DNA of 64,000 nt from Symbiodinium kawagutii (GCA_009767595.1 VSDK01017506.1:62001-126000), one strand, 5' to 3'; positions 1 to 10,388 are shown, counted from the stretch's first letter. The notes: generated by a model not told the origin, from the letters alone. Numbers and translations are program-made.

Positions 1-33
1 AATGGGTGGTGATACCTGGTGATTTCATCTTCG

Positions 34-105
34 CAGCTGGATCCACGTGCCACAACGGATACGTAGTGCATGCCACGTGCCGCAACGGAGTGATTTGAGT
101 TTCGG
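34..105. repeat. Short direct duplication
   Basis: CCACGTGCCACAACGGATAC and CCACGTGCCGCAACGGAGTG lie about 32 bp apart just upstream of the first predicted exon. One frame across both copies (GSTCHNGYVVHATCRNGVI) is open, so this could be a duplicated piece of coding sequence. Confidence 0.4.
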
Positions 106-111
106 GGGCAG

Positions 112-198
112 GTCGCGTCTCATGGAATCCCAGCAGGGTCCAGAGGAGCATCGTGTCTTATCGAAATTGATTGGAGCCCCCTAGAAGATGGATGTAGA
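112..198 (+). CDS. Predicted coding exon, product unknown
   Basis: After an acceptor-like GGCAG, 29 codons are open in phase 0 and end at a consensus GTAAGT donor at 199-204. The peptide runs VASHGIPAG... to IDWSPLEDGCR, with no homology I can name. The GC-rich island stops where AT-rich repeats begin, as expected at an exon-intron edge. A second frame of the island (SRLMESQQGPEEHRVLSKL, then TAG) is also open, so the frame is not certain. Preceding or following exons could not be linked by phase. Confidence 0.4.
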
Positions 199-440
199 GT
201 AAGTAATCTTTGTTCACTGATGTAGAAGTAGATTAATTAATTGATCTAGATTGGATCCCATGATTGATGTAGATTAGGTGATCATGGTTCAATTGATGTA
301 GATTAAGTTATCTTTGTTCACTGATGTAGATTAAGGTAATAATGGCTCAATTTGATAGTCATAATTATCTAGATTAATTGATCTCGATTGAATCCCATGA
401 TTGATGTAGATTAAGTAATCATGGTTCACTTGCAGGTCCA
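199..440. repeat. Degenerate tandem repeat in intron
   Basis: The motifs TGATGTAGATTAAG, ATCTTTGTTCACTGATGTAG and CCCATGATTGATGTAGATTA each recur two or three times at spacings of roughly 100-140 bp. No open frame crosses the block. 441-1062 holds AT-rich sequence in which I see no gene; a possible mini-exon near 974-1011 is too short to defend. Confidence 0.6.
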
Positions 441-1062
441 ATTTGTATGGTTAGCAGGGGTGACCGTGAACTGACAGGTCCAATTGGCATGATTAAGCAT
501 TGCTGTGTGAATTTGGGTTATGTCTTCAGTTGATTGAAGTATTGGATTCCTGGAATGATCCAAGGATTTGACGCAAACTTGTTGGCAATCGTTGGTTGTT
601 ATCCCTCATCGATCAGATTATGCCCCATTATCATTAATCCTCACTGATCACGCCTAGTTAGCCAGTGCGAATCGTGATCATGACTAAACCAGTATCCCAC
701 CTTTGCAACCAAGGATCGTTACCACCCTGCACGAAAAACACACCACAATCAATCATGAATTGCCCATCACCATTAACTCACCATCAGAAGTATTCATTCA
801 AATTCAGTTGTTGGTTTCTCAAGCTATGGGTGCACCTACATCATCCGGTATTTCAAACATATATAGCAATAAACCATCCACAACTTTGGAAGCCACCACT
901 AAAGTTCACCATCATCACCCCATTGTTGATTCTTCTCCCTCAGTATACACATTCGCACCATTCAGAATGCAGGCAAGTCGCCGGATACCAGCGCCACAGG
1001 CGGACGTGGGTAGAATTGGGTGGGTGCTCGGGGGGATGGAACTTATCCAGCAAAAAAAGGGG

Positions 1063-1187
1063 ATATGGCAGTGGGTCAAACCCCCGTACCCCTGGTTCCC
1101 CCCATCATTAACCATTGTTTTCCTTATTCTTGTTGGTGATTGTTACAAGCCATTATTGATGGTTAAGTGCTTGACCCATAGCCACCG
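1063..1187. mobile_element. MITE-like palindromic element, family A
   Basis: Family A is bounded by TGGCTATGGGTCAA and its reverse complement TTGACCCATAGCCA, usually flanked by AT or TA. The interior carries a conserved CCGTACCCCTGGTTCCCC arm and CATTAACCATTGTTTTCC. No reading frame is present, so it would be a non-autonomous element. This copy has the diverged left end TGGCAGTGGGTCAA and an intact right end. Confidence 0.7.
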
Positions 1188-1821
1188 ATATTACCAACTG
1201 AATAGTACTGGTTGAACTATGGATCTTAGGGATAGAACCCCACCAGTTGGTTGCATTCTGTTTTTTTTATTCCTTTGGTTTGTCTTACACATGTAGACAC
1301 AGGGAAGCCAACTTATGCATCCAACCAATGGGATTGGGTGATTAGGGAAGGCCCCAATCATTGATGATCGATCACCCGGTTAGTTTGCTTAACAAGCAAC
1401 GTAGCCATACGGTCATTGACGCAGTACTGTAACCATAAGAATTTGCCAATTGACCATTGTCATAGTCTCACTGAATTTGTCATGTTTAACGCCGTCAACC
1501 ATGACCAACGGACAAGGCGCAAGCAACCGGCTCACAAACTCACCGTCGAACCATTGACACAACGAGTGAATAGATGGTCGGAGGAGCTCAAGCTGATTAT
1601 ATCACCATGGCCAATCAACAACCAATAAAGAGGGGCAAGCAACCAAAGAGTAGAATGAATAGTGGCTAACCTGGGAGTTCAATTCCGCTTGCGACTGATT
1701 GGTGAATTTATTATATATAGTTGCGGACAACAGTGGTTGATAGTGGCTAATAATAGCACCAACCCACAAGCAAAGCTCAATGATTGCTGTAAGCAACGAT
1801 ACTGTGGCATGTCATGTGTGT

Positions 1822-1868
1822 ATCATCATTATGATCATCATTATGATCATCATCATCATCATCACCAG

Positions 1869-1932
<64 letters not shown>
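1822..1932. repeat. (ATC)n microsatellite
   Basis: About 36 ATC units, interrupted only near the left end (ATTATG, CACCAG). In one + frame it would encode poly-His and in another poly-Ile. No flanking coding signal supports translation. Confidence 0.9.
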
Positions 1933-2052
1933 GCCTTCACACATGGGTCGTCGTGTGTAGTATCTCAGAGGTATTTATCGTTTGCGTACCTGCCAGTGGG
2001 TGGTCAGCCCCTAAATTGAAAGATCACGAACTTCGGGACACACAAAATGACA

Positions 2053-2163
2053 ACATGGTGGTTTCTCAAAATAGGGATCCCCCAAAAATGGTTGGTTTGC
2101 CACAGTAAAGGACTATTAGAAGGGTGATTCGGGGATACCCCCATTTGGAAAACACTCACATGA
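2053..2163. mobile_element. MITE-like palindromic element, family B
   Basis: Family B is defined by TGGTGGTTTCTCAAAATAGG on the left, its reverse complement CCTATTTTGAGAAACACCCA on the right, and a variable centre of about 60 bp that often contains AAATCATCCA or AATGGTTGGTT. In this copy the left end is intact and the right end has decayed to CCATTTGGAAAACACTCA. Confidence 0.65.
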
Positions 2164-2657
2164 GGATACTCCAAGCAGAAAACAGTTTGCATTTGCAGCT
2201 GTGCAAATGACTACACTGTGGCTGTGCAGGCTGTGGCCATTTGTGTGGAAGTCGCTTATCAGAGTCGCAGCTGCAATCAGTGTCACGAGCTCGTGTGGTA
2301 CGTATCAGCATATTGAAGCAGCCCTTCTTAGTGGTTGATGGTGTCTATTCTATTAGCCCCTGAATGAGCTCACCTTTTGTTGACGAGCCCCGACCTACAT
2401 AGGGGGTCATCTACAATCCCCATGCGGTAAGACGTGGTGAGGTAAGTTTGTGGATTCCCTCTTCATGGATCGCACTAGTGACCGTTCTCACGGGCAACTT
2501 TTTGAAATGCCCGTAGTCATGCTGTTTCCCATCGTTCATCAGTTTGGGATGATTGGGGATACCCTTGGAATACCCCTCGCCCCTTTTGTGTCCATCATAC
2601 TTGGGCTGACTATTCCCATGAAACGCCACATGAATGTCATTGCTGTTACCATCACCA

Positions 2658-2783
2658 ATGCGTCGCGGTGAGAGCTGGAGGAACACGGGCTTGGCCATGG
2701 CTATTGCTTTGTCCTCCTTTGAAGAGTCACTGGGCAAACCGAGCAGCTGCAAGACATTGCACCTGAGTTTCCGGCGCTTTCTG
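2658..2783 (+). CDS. Predicted coding exon, product unknown
   Basis: The frame starting MRRGESWRNTG is open through ALSSFEESLGKPSS and FRRFL, where GTAAGG forms a good donor at 2784. The frame also continues open to 2975 as a Lys/Arg-rich tail (KVFKPRKVFRKKNK). The opposite strand is open for 161 codons over 2411-2896, and the + strand just upstream (2450-2671) is open with a hydrophobic peptide. Strand and extent are therefore ambiguous. A decayed intronless gene copy is an alternative to an exon. Confidence 0.35.
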
Positions 2784-2996
2784 GTAAGGGCTGGGGCAAT
2801 GGCCCGTGTTCCTGTTGCGTATCCCAAGGTTTTCAAGCCGCGCAAAGTCTTTCGCAAAAAAAACAAAGGCAAACAAAGTGATAAAGGTTTGGCCATGCAG
2901 AAACGTCTGAGAAGCCCTATGTTTCCCTCATTTGACTTCCAAGAATTGCCAGTTTTCGGTGAATACCTTTGCTAACATCGGACCATACTAGCTTGA

Positions 2997-3104
2997 CTGG
3001 TTGGTGGTTTCAAGCATTTGTTATTTACACTAGTATAATCATTAACAAATGGTTGGTTGACTAATATTTTTTATAGGGATTGAAACCACCAACCAGTTGA
3101 ATAT
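2997..3104. mobile_element. MITE-like palindromic element, family C
   Basis: Family C has ends TGGTTGGTGGTTTCAA and TTGAAACCACCAACCAG, with an interior of TTATTTTC, TTAACAAATGGTTGGTTGAC and TAATATTTTTCATAGGGG. This copy is nearly full length with both ends clear. Its GGTGGTTTC end is shared with family B. Confidence 0.75.
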
Positions 3105-4086
3105 TTAGTGTTTGTGCGGACTTGCAGCAAACCTAAAGACCAGATCCGTTGATTCTAATGTCCAAGGACTGTCAGTCATCGGTGTAGATTTGATGGTTGG
3201 TTGGATATTTGGCTCTCTCCGGGGACTACGGAACAGCGCATCCACAAGATTGTTGAATTAGTTAATGACTTGCGGCTTGGAGGCAAACTCAACTGTGGAT
3301 AGCATTTGTTCTATTGAGTGACGGTAGTTATTGGCAGACAACCTCGAGAAATTGTAGATCAGTAGTAGCCAAGCAGTTGGTATTGTGACAGATTGCATGG
3401 CCTGTCTCTCAATGTTTAAAAACAATCCGTTGATTGTACCAAAGGAATCAGGACTGAAGCCATAGCCGATTTCCTTGCAAGCCTTCAAGTTGCGAATCAA
3501 TCTGCAACCGCTTAGAATCCTTCAATTCTCCCAGTTGGTTGACGATTTATTTCTTGTGCTTGGGAGCTATCAGTAGATTTTAATTCTCAACGAAAACTGT
3601 CCGTATTTTTTTTACCGGTGGTTTTTAACATCTTGGATTTTTCTCAATGGGTTTTGCTCAAAATCAGGGACCTCCAGTTATTATCCTTTACATCCAGCAT
3701 TTGTAATTACTAATAAACCATCCATCGCTTTGGAGTTCCCTATGGCTTGCGAAACCACCATGACTAGCAGTGGTTTTACCAGTACTGTTGGTGATTGTTT
3801 CCTTGGAATCCCTTTTATTAATCCCCATAACCCCCTATGGCTTCAGAAACCACCGTGACTAGTATCCATACTATTAACAATGAATCCCCTATGAATCCCC
3901 CATTATTAACCATTGTAATCCCCCGTCTCGCTGCACATCCATTGGAGTGAGACCCCATCATAATCCTCTTTGGCCTAAGAAACCCTATAAAACCATGAAT
4001 CAGAAGTTCAATAATAGTGGATCAGCCCATTGTAATCATCGCTCCATAGTTCCATGACCCCATCGCAATCAACTGTACTAAACCAT
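3105..4086. other. Non-coding stretch without recognisable gene
   Basis: No island with coding character. 3258-3500 is open on the minus strand, but its codon use is flat and there are no splice sites around it. From about 3840 on, the sequence dissolves into AACCATTATAATCCCC-like motifs resembling decayed interiors of the palindromic elements. Confidence 0.5.
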
Positions 4087-4195
4087 CGGGGGGTTCTCAA
4101 AATATGGGTACCCCCAAATCATCCAATATCAACTATTTACAATAATAGATTAGCTGTTTTTGGGGTCCCCAATTCTGAGAGAGACCCTTATAACA
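4087..4195. mobile_element. MITE family B copy
   Basis: Left end GGGGTTCTCAAAATATGGGT, centre AAATCATCCAATATCAACTA, right end diverged to CCCCAATTCTGAGAGAGACC. Confidence 0.6.
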
Positions 4196-4814
4196 ATTTA
4201 AAGCCATCATTATTCATTGGCCTCTTTTTATTAACAACTCTCACCATTATGATCCCTTTAATGCACCATTATTATGACCATTAGCAACCATTAGTAACCT
4301 GTTATTAGCCATGGGCATCCTATTATTCACCCTTCTAATCCCAAACTGGCCCAAGAAACCACCATGACTAGTATCCCTATTAACAATAAATCCCTTAAAT
4401 GAATCCCCTGTTATTTACCATTATAACCCCCCCTCTCACTGCATATCCACTGGTGTGAGACCCCATCATAATTCCCTTTGGCCTAAGAACCCCCTATAAA
4501 ACCTTGAAACATTGGCACTGTATCCTATACCATCCACTGGTGTGAGACCCTGCCATAATCCACCCCACCACAATCCTCAAACTGGCCTAAGAAATCCATA
4601 TTGACCATTGTAACCCCCTATTAAGTAACCATTAGTAACCTATTATCAGCCATTGGTAACCATAACAACCATTAGAAACCATCATTAGAAACATTATTGG
4701 CCATTGAAATCCCAATTAACCATTATAATCCCCTATTATTAACCATTATAATCCCCTATCATCTCCTATCACTAGCCCTTGGTACCCTAACCATTCTCAT
4801 CATTCCGACACCAG

Positions 4815-4912
4815 CCGCGTCGTTTTCCGCGCTCAGGGGTGCCGCTGCGAAGGCCACGGCAGTGCCGCTGTGTTATATGGCCATGCAGATGTGCCTCGGT
4901 GGTGGCGGGACG
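4815..4912 (+). CDS. Predicted coding exon, product unknown
   Basis: A sharp GC-rich island between ACACCAG and GTGGGTGACC. With these splice sites the exon begins in phase 2 and ends in phase 1, and encodes RVVFRAQGCRCEGHGSAAVL followed by YGHADVPRWWRD. A CRC pair and two adjacent Trp are the only visible features. A second + frame (SALRGAAAKATAVPLC...) is also open, so the frame choice rests on the splice signals. Confidence 0.45.
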
Positions 4913-4954
4913 GTGGGTGACCGTTGTTCGGAGGCGAGCTGTTGCGAGCTGGCT

Positions 4955-5040
4955 CAATATGGCTATGGGTCAAGCAGTTAACTAACCAACCAATGGTTAA
5001 TGGTTAATAATAAGGGATAGCAACCAACAACAATAGGGGA
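4955..5040. mobile_element. Partial MITE family A copy
   Basis: Left end ATGGCTATGGGTCAAGCAGT directly abuts the exon island ending at 4912. The right end is missing and the copy runs into a second element. Confidence 0.55.
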
Positions 5041-5061
5041 TATACCAGCTATATCCAGCTA

Positions 5062-5186
5062 TATATGGCGAACTGGGTCAATATTCATCAACCAATTTTC
5101 TAGGGATAATGACCAACCACTTTAAAGGGAAATGGTTAATGATGGGGAACCAGGAAGACTAAGGGTTTTGACCCATAGCCATATAA
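5062..5186. mobile_element. MITE family A copy
   Basis: Diverged left end ATATGGCGAACTGGGTCAAT and intact right end TTTTGACCCATAGCCATAT. It sits inside or next to the partial copy on its left. Confidence 0.65.
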
Positions 5187-5337
5187 ACCAACGTTTTTAG
5201 GGTTTAGAGATAGGGTTTTTCCCATGATAAGGAGATCATGAGGACTCTATAGTGGGAGATAATCATCAACAAATTCATAGGGAAACCGAGCTGGTTAATC
5301 AGAGGGGAACCAGGGGTACGGGGTTAAAAGGGGATAT

Positions 5338-5450
5338 GGGGGTTTCTTAACGTAGGGAACCCGCTAAAATGGTGGGTTTATTGTTACAAATGAGCAAGAT
5401 TGGATGATTTAGGGGTACCCCTATTTTGAGAAACACCCAAAAAGGGGATC
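5338..5450. mobile_element. MITE family B copy
   Basis: Left end GGGTTTCTTAACGTAGGGAA, right end ACCCCTATTTTGAGAAACAC. Confidence 0.7.
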
Positions 5451-5640
5451 ATAGTGGTTGATAAACGGTAAATGATAGGGGATAATAGGGGATGATATCC
5501 AGAAAACATGGTAAATGATAGGGGATAATAGTGGATGATATCCAAAAAACATGGTAAATCATAGGGGATAATAGGGGAGAATATCCAGAAATAATGGTAA
5601 ACAATAGGGGAAAACAACCAATAACCAATAGACATTGGAA
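5451..5640. repeat. Short tandem repeats of GATAGGGGATAATAGGGGAT type
   Basis: Three or four units of about 55 bp containing ATGGTAAATGATAGGGGATA and ATATCCAGAAAACATGG follow one another. They resemble an amplified arm of the palindromic elements. Confidence 0.6.
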
Positions 5641-5775
5641 GTTCATTTTTATGGGCATTATCGCGGTCAACAGGGAATAACACGTGATCAACCACTAGTC
5701 ATGGTGGTTTCTTAGGCCAGTTTGGAGACTATAGTGGTTACTAGTAGGGGATAATAAGCAACCAACTCGTGATTA

Positions 5776-5883
5776 AACAACTGCCAGTTGGTGGTCTGAA
5801 ACATTTTTGGTATTCCCCAATCTTAACCAAGGGTTGGTTGCTTGACTGATATTTTTCATAGGGGTGGTTCAACCGCCAGCAAG
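5776..5883. mobile_element. MITE family C copy
   Basis: Ends CCAGTTGGTGGTCTGAAACA and GGTGGTTCAACCGCCAGCAA; interior GGGTTGGTTGCTTGACTGAT. Confidence 0.6.
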
Positions 5884-6157
5884 TCGAGGAGCAATTGATA
5901 GAAATCATGAGAGGTTTGTATAGCACATATTGCTTGTTTGTAGGGAATGCTATGGTTGAATGAACGGAGTATGTGCATTATGGATTGTAAGACATGTTTG
6001 TTTCTTGCAACTGCGGTATTATGGAATGTAAATGAATGTAACTAGGAGACTCATATCATCAGAAAGTTCGAACATTCATGGGTCAAATACGGATTTGGAA
6101 TCAACACGTAGACCCAGGTGCAAAAGAAAAGCCAACCGCAAGCCAGCTAAGCATCCA

Positions 6158-6253
6158 GCTTTAGGTGATTTCAAACTTTTTATTTTCCCATTTGTATTGC
6201 CAAATGGTTGGCTGGATGACTTTTCATAGGGGGTTCAACCACCAACCAGTTGA
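6158..6253. mobile_element. MITE family C copy
   Basis: Left end diverged (GCTTTAGGTGATTTCAAACT), right end intact (GGTTCAACCACCAACCAGTT). Confidence 0.6.
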
Positions 6254-6858
6254 ACATGACTAGCCAGTACTTGTACTACTTATATTAAGTAGCCAGCGTA
6301 CTACAGCATGTCAACATGCCAAAGAGACATCTCTTTCTGTTGGGACGTGTTAATATCGGTATGGTATGGGATGATCAATGCCTCTTAAAGGACTGGGGTG
6401 TTTTGGACATTTCGGCATAGACTCCATAATATCATCAGGATTTGAAATGCTTTGATTACGGGGTTGGGAACACATGCCTCAATTATCCTCATGGATGTTT
6501 GTCCAACAAAATCTTTATTCAGAGTTTGAACTGAAATCCATGGTTTGTTGGTCAAAACGAGACGCACAAGGGTCATCGACCCAATCCCACGGTTTCTACA
6601 TAGCCTCATCACTTTCTATGATAGTGCATCAATGTGGTGACCCGCATATCACTCCAGGTTTCTCACTTGACATATAGATGAGATGTGTTCATGATCTCAA
6701 AATTGGTCCAAAATCATTGCTTTGAGAACTCTGCCATATCCCACAGAGTCGCTTTCCTAATGGTTCGTTGGTAAACTAAGCCCCTTGCGGACACCTCATT
6801 GCCAGCCATATCTATGCTGAAATGTTTCTGAGCTTGTCTCCTTGCTGCTTGCCGACAG

Positions 6859-6997
6859 GCTTGTCGTACCTTTTTTCTTGCTCGTTGCCTGGAAACTGGA
6901 CATGACTTATGTGCCTTGGTGATTGCCTTGGTGGCGATTCCGGCTGAGGTGGGGAAGTTCTTCAGCAGTGGACTACTGTCGCTGATTGATTGTTCCA
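6859..6997 (+). CDS. Predicted exon 1 of a phase-linked chain, hydrophobic segment
   Basis: Acceptor CCGACAG, then 46 codons in phase 0, then donor GTGTGT, ending in phase 1. The peptide includes LARCLETGHDLCALVIALVA followed by IPAEVGKFFSSGLLSLIDC, so at least one membrane-compatible helix of about 20 residues (LCALVIALVAIPAEV). The exon joins the next one (7203) in phase. A second frame starting at almost the same acceptor (RLVVPFFLLVAWKLDMTY) is also open and hydrophobic. I do not recognise the family. Confidence 0.45.
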
Positions 6998-7202
6998 GTG
7001 TGTTTCACGACCTGTTCCGAAGTTGGGTTGTTACCCATGACAGTCTCGAATCCTGAAACAACCAGGGATGCATACACTGCGAGATTTCCGAAATAGGTTC
7101 TGTTGAACAACTCCAGGTCATTCTTCTAGCGATATGAGTAACCACCAGTCCTTCACCAGCTACGATGAGCTATGAGCTACAGCATGCACCAGCACCAGGC
7201 AG

Positions 7203-7296
7203 GGTCTACCCCCGAGGCGAAGAGCAATGAATCCATCTGGCGGGTGATTTTCATGAATCATCAGCCAGACCCCAACGAGGAGCCTCGGCGCAGCGC
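7203..7296 (+). CDS. Predicted exon 2 of the chain, hydrophilic segment
   Basis: Acceptor CAGGCAG; frame STPEAKSNESIWRVIFMNHQ then PDPNEEPRRS, ending in phase 2 at the donor GTAGAT. Start phase 1 matches the end of the exon at 6859-6997. The frame would otherwise hit TAG at 7298-7300, so an alternative is that this is the C-terminus of a gene. Codon use (GC-rich third positions) is clearly unlike the flanks. Confidence 0.5.
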
Positions 7297-7379
7297 GTAG
7301 ATGACCGGAGTCCACTCAGTGTAGTGTAGATCGTCAAGTTGCATGTCAATGTACAGTAGTCATCACGTACATACGTATA

Positions 7380-7465
7380 ATCGTTTTTTGAATATATTAT
7401 ATACATATTATATATATATATATATTTATATTATGTATAATATCTATATGTAATATATGTATGCA
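7380..7465. repeat. AT-rich (TA)n-like low-complexity tract
   Basis: TATATATATATATATTTATA and variants, in the intron between the exons at 7203 and 7824. Confidence 0.8.
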
Positions 7466-7600
7466 GAATACACGCGTGAATAATGAGTACCATAGCTTGA
7501 TAGTTGTGGAGGTCTTGGCGTGGCAGGCCAGATTGAAGTTTGGAGTCGAGGAGTAGACACAAGAAAGTGAGCACGTAGAATCCCTGAACGTTGCATTACT

Positions 7601-7702
7601 ATTTGGTTGGTGGTTTCAATCATTTTTTATTTTCACTAGTAGTTAATAACAATTTGTTGGTTTACTAATATTTTTCATAGGGGTTGAAACCACCAACCAG
7701 AT
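7601..7702. mobile_element. MITE family C copy, well preserved
   Basis: Best copy of the family: ends TTGGTTGGTGGTTTCAATCA and GGTTGAAACCACCAACCAG, interior TTTACTAATATTTTTCATAG. The arms would pair over about 16 bp almost perfectly. Confidence 0.8.
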
Positions 7703-7823
7703 TATTATTCTTTGCCTTACTAGGCCTTAGCTGACATGATTTTGCACTTCATGGCATTACTTCCCATACATATTCCATGGTATATTCACCAACATTTACC
7801 TAAAAATCGAACCAGTTCTGTAG

Positions 7824-7912
7824 GGAAATGTACTGCACCAGTTGTGTATTCGTGGTCGGATTTATTGGCACCTGGCTACTCATGGCGCGGGGTTCGTTCA
7901 CCGACCTTGTCG
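7824..7912 (+). CDS. Predicted exon 3 of the chain, transmembrane helix
   Basis: Acceptor CTGTAG|G, 29 codons, donor GTTGAT; it starts in phase 2 (matching the exon at 7203-7296) and ends in phase 1. The peptide contains CVFVVGFIGTWLLMARG, a clear membrane helix, flanked by EMYCTS and SFTDLV. The family is not recognised. Together with the hydrophobic exons at 6859 and 10,070, a multi-pass membrane protein is likely. Confidence 0.5.
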
Positions 7913-7977
7913 GTTGATCCGGGGATCCGGCACGGTGGTGAGACGCTGGTGATGCAGCAGGATCAATGCTTGTTAAT

Positions 7978-8091
7978 ATGGTGGTTTCTCCAAATATGGG
8001 ACCCAAAAAATGGTTGGTTTAGTATTATAAATGACTAGTATAAAGGATGATTTATGGGACCCCTATTTTGAGAAACTTCCATATTACTATT
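7978..8091. mobile_element. MITE family B copy
   Basis: Left end TGGTGGTTTCTCCAAATATG, right end GACCCCTATTTTGAGAAACT. It lies just downstream of the exon at 7824-7912. Confidence 0.7.
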
Positions 8092-8228
8092 ACTATTGGG
8101 TCAATCTTAATCGACCTACAGGGGATAATGATTGGATGGATAATTGATGGTCAGCGTTAGCCATAATGGCGCTTCGTGATCGTTCATCCATGGTGAATAA
8201 TGATTATTGGATGGACAATTAGTGGTCA

Positions 8229-8348
8229 GTATTACTCTTTGGTAAACTAAACATGGCAACGGAAAATCCACCATTTTGCTAGGAAAACCTTGGGAAATTA
8301 TCCATTCATGGTGGATTTTCCATTGCCATGTTAATTTACCAGAGGGTA
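8229..8348. mobile_element. MITE-like palindromic element, family D
   Basis: Family D has long arms: CTCTTTGGTAAACTAAACAT on the left pairs with ATGTTAATTTACCAGAGGGT on the right, followed inward by GGCAACGGAAAATCCACCAT and ATGGTGGATTTTCCATTGCC. More than 40 bp per arm can pair, around a short centre. Confidence 0.8.
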
Positions 8349-8665
8349 GCCTTGATAATGGTTGATGATCCAGCCCGTTGACAACTAATACTCTCAAGGA
8401 CCATTGTTACCAGCCATGGAGTGACGCAGTGATCAAGACTGTGAGTTACGATCCCTTACCAACTAGAATGAAGCTGGTCACGATTATCCGTCATTATCAG
8501 TAAGAGTTCAACTAGTGACTGGTTGGTCACGGTTGTTATCCCTTATGAACCAGCAGCTACTTCCCTTGTGTAATCTAACATAGCTAAGGATGATCTCATA
8601 CAATGAGACACATAGATTTCCAATCAGTAGTTATTTCCAATGAACAATTCATGCAGCGACATGAT

Positions 8666-8762
8666 GCCACATGGGTGTTTCTCAAAACAGGGAACCTCCA
8701 ACTTAGAATCATGACCTGATTGGATGTTTGGGGAAACTCCTATTTTGAGAAAGCCTCATATG
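8666..8762. mobile_element. MITE family B copy
   Basis: Ends ATGGGTGTTTCTCAAAACAG and CTCCTATTTTGAGAAAGCCT; shortened centre. Confidence 0.65.
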
Positions 8763-8888
8763 ACTCATCTAGCTATATCAGTTTGTCAGCCATTTGATAC
8801 CAGTATAATTAACAAAGAGACCGCGCAAGGCGTTGGCGGAAGTTTCCAAAAAAGGGGTAGCATATAGGAAGAGTGATGGTGTGGATGA

Positions 8889-9330
8889 TGTTTTTTTCCC
8901 TTTTGGTGTTTTTTGTCTCAGGTGTTTTTGTCCCTGGTGGTTTTTGTCTCTGGTGTTTCTTGTCTCTGGTGATTTTGTGTCTCTGGTGTTTTTTGTCTCT
9001 AGTGATTTTGTGTCTCTGATGATTTCTTGTCTCTGGTGATTTTTGTCTCTGGTGATTTTTGTCTCTGGTAATTTTGAGTCTCTGGTGTTTTTTTGTCTCG
9101 GAGTAGTTGATTGGTGATGTGATGTAGTTGGATTGGTGATGTGATTGATTTGTTCTGTACTTGATTAGTGATGCGGTTGATTAGTGATGTGGCTGATTGG
9201 TGATGTTAATGATTGGTAATGAAAATTGGTTGGTGATGTATTTGATTGGTGATGTTAATGATTGGGAATGAAAATGGGTTGGTGATGTATTTGATTGGTG
9301 ATGTTAATGGTTCGTGATTTTGCTGCATTT
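8889..9330. repeat. Two adjacent minisatellites
   Basis: 8889-9105 is a degenerate tandem of TTTTGTCTCTGGTGAT (about 15-16 bp, over ten units). 9106-9330 is a degenerate tandem of GATTGGTGATGT. Both show strong T/G strand asymmetry. Confidence 0.8.
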
Positions 9331-9564
9331 CCACAGAGGTGGCCACATATTGCATTCCAGGAGAAAATCAACCATTGAGTACCCACCATCATTTCATCAG
9401 GGGCAGCATTTTCACAGCAACCCATGTGTGAGGGAGAGGGGGGGGTGGCAGGGGCTTACATATACCCCCCCCAAGACCAACTGAGCAGCGTTCTAAATAC
9501 CCCTTTAGATATTTAGTAAAGGGCTAGCGATAACTGAGGTCATTCGAAAGTCTTTTCCTGTGTT

Positions 9565-9750
9565 TTGTAAGGTATTCGTAAGCTGTGACGTAAGCTATGT
9601 GAGGCAGAGATGTTTTCGTAAGCGATTCGTAAGCAATATTCATGTCCACCAATTCTTACCGTAAGCGAATCGTAAGCTAATCTTGTCCCAAACCCTATCC
9701 GTAAGTAAAATGTTGGAAAACGTAAGCTACCGTAAGCCGAATCGTTAGCA
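9565..9750. repeat. Dispersed CGTAAGC heptamer cluster
   Basis: CGTAAGC or a one-base variant occurs about twelve times in 185 bp, with variable spacing, in TTCGTAAGC and CCGTAAGC contexts. No coding frame. 9331-9564 and 9751-9930 are AT-rich and hold nothing else I can name. Confidence 0.7.
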
Positions 9751-9929
9751 TATCACCTTGAAATCAAAGAAGGATTTTGAACACCGCTCAACTTTTTTCA
9801 CTATTTCATTGATATTTACAACGTTTTTTTTCCTTTTTTGTGTTTTTTCCATTATTTTTCTTCTCATTTTTAGTCTCTTGCGAAGTAAGCAGAATTTGCA
9901 ATTTATTGCAAAAATTGTCGAATTGAAGA

Positions 9930-10060
9930 TTGAAAAATTCAGAAAAACCTTTTTCAATCCAGGTCCCAGGTCTGGACTGGAGATTGAAGATTCTCAGAAA
10001 AACTTGTTGGTTCCAGGTCTGGCCTTGCATCTTCAATCCAGGATTGGGTCCAAGCATGTC
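9930..10060. repeat. Imperfect tandem duplication
   Basis: ATTCAGAAAAACCTTTTTCA...CCAGGTCTGG and ATTCTCAGAAAAACTTGTTG...CCAGGTCTGG are diverged copies of a unit of about 55 bp, directly upstream of the exon at 10,070. Confidence 0.5.
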
Positions 10061-10069
10061 ATTAACAAG

Positions 10070-10264
10070 GTTTGTTGATACCATCTTTATTGGCGATGCT
10101 GCGGGCCCGCATTGGACTCTTGCCGAACAAGAAGGACCGCAAGCACCTCGACGATCGGCTGCACGGATTCATCCGCAAATGCAAAACCCACACGTGGGAC
10201 AAGTTCAAATGCACGTCCTTTGGCATGGAAGAGGAGTACGTGGAAGAGGTCATGGCGGCTCCAG
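10070..10264 (+). CDS. Predicted exon 4 of the chain, hydrophobic then basic/acidic helix
   Basis: Acceptor AACAAG|G; start phase 1 fits the exon at 7824-7912. The peptide begins LLIPSLLAMLRARIGLLPN, continues KKDRKHLDDRLHGFIRKCK and ends MEEEYVEEVMAAPG. Donors GTCACG (10,265) and GTAAAC (10,271) are both possible and both leave phase 1. Charge pattern and codon use look strongly coding; the other two frames are open but of poorer composition. Family unknown. Confidence 0.55.
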
Positions 10265-10388
10265 GTCACGGTAAACAAGAAGTATTGCAGAGATACATGT
10301 TGGGTAAAGGACAAACTTCGCAAATTTGATGTTTATGTCTTGAGGTAAAGAGGATGAGAGGTCATGTTTGCTCCAATGGCTTGCGGAG

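Noticed and set aside
1662-2108. Poly-histidine protein from the (ATC)n tract
   Set aside because: The His run is only the microsatellite in one frame; the flanks have stops in other frames and no coding composition.
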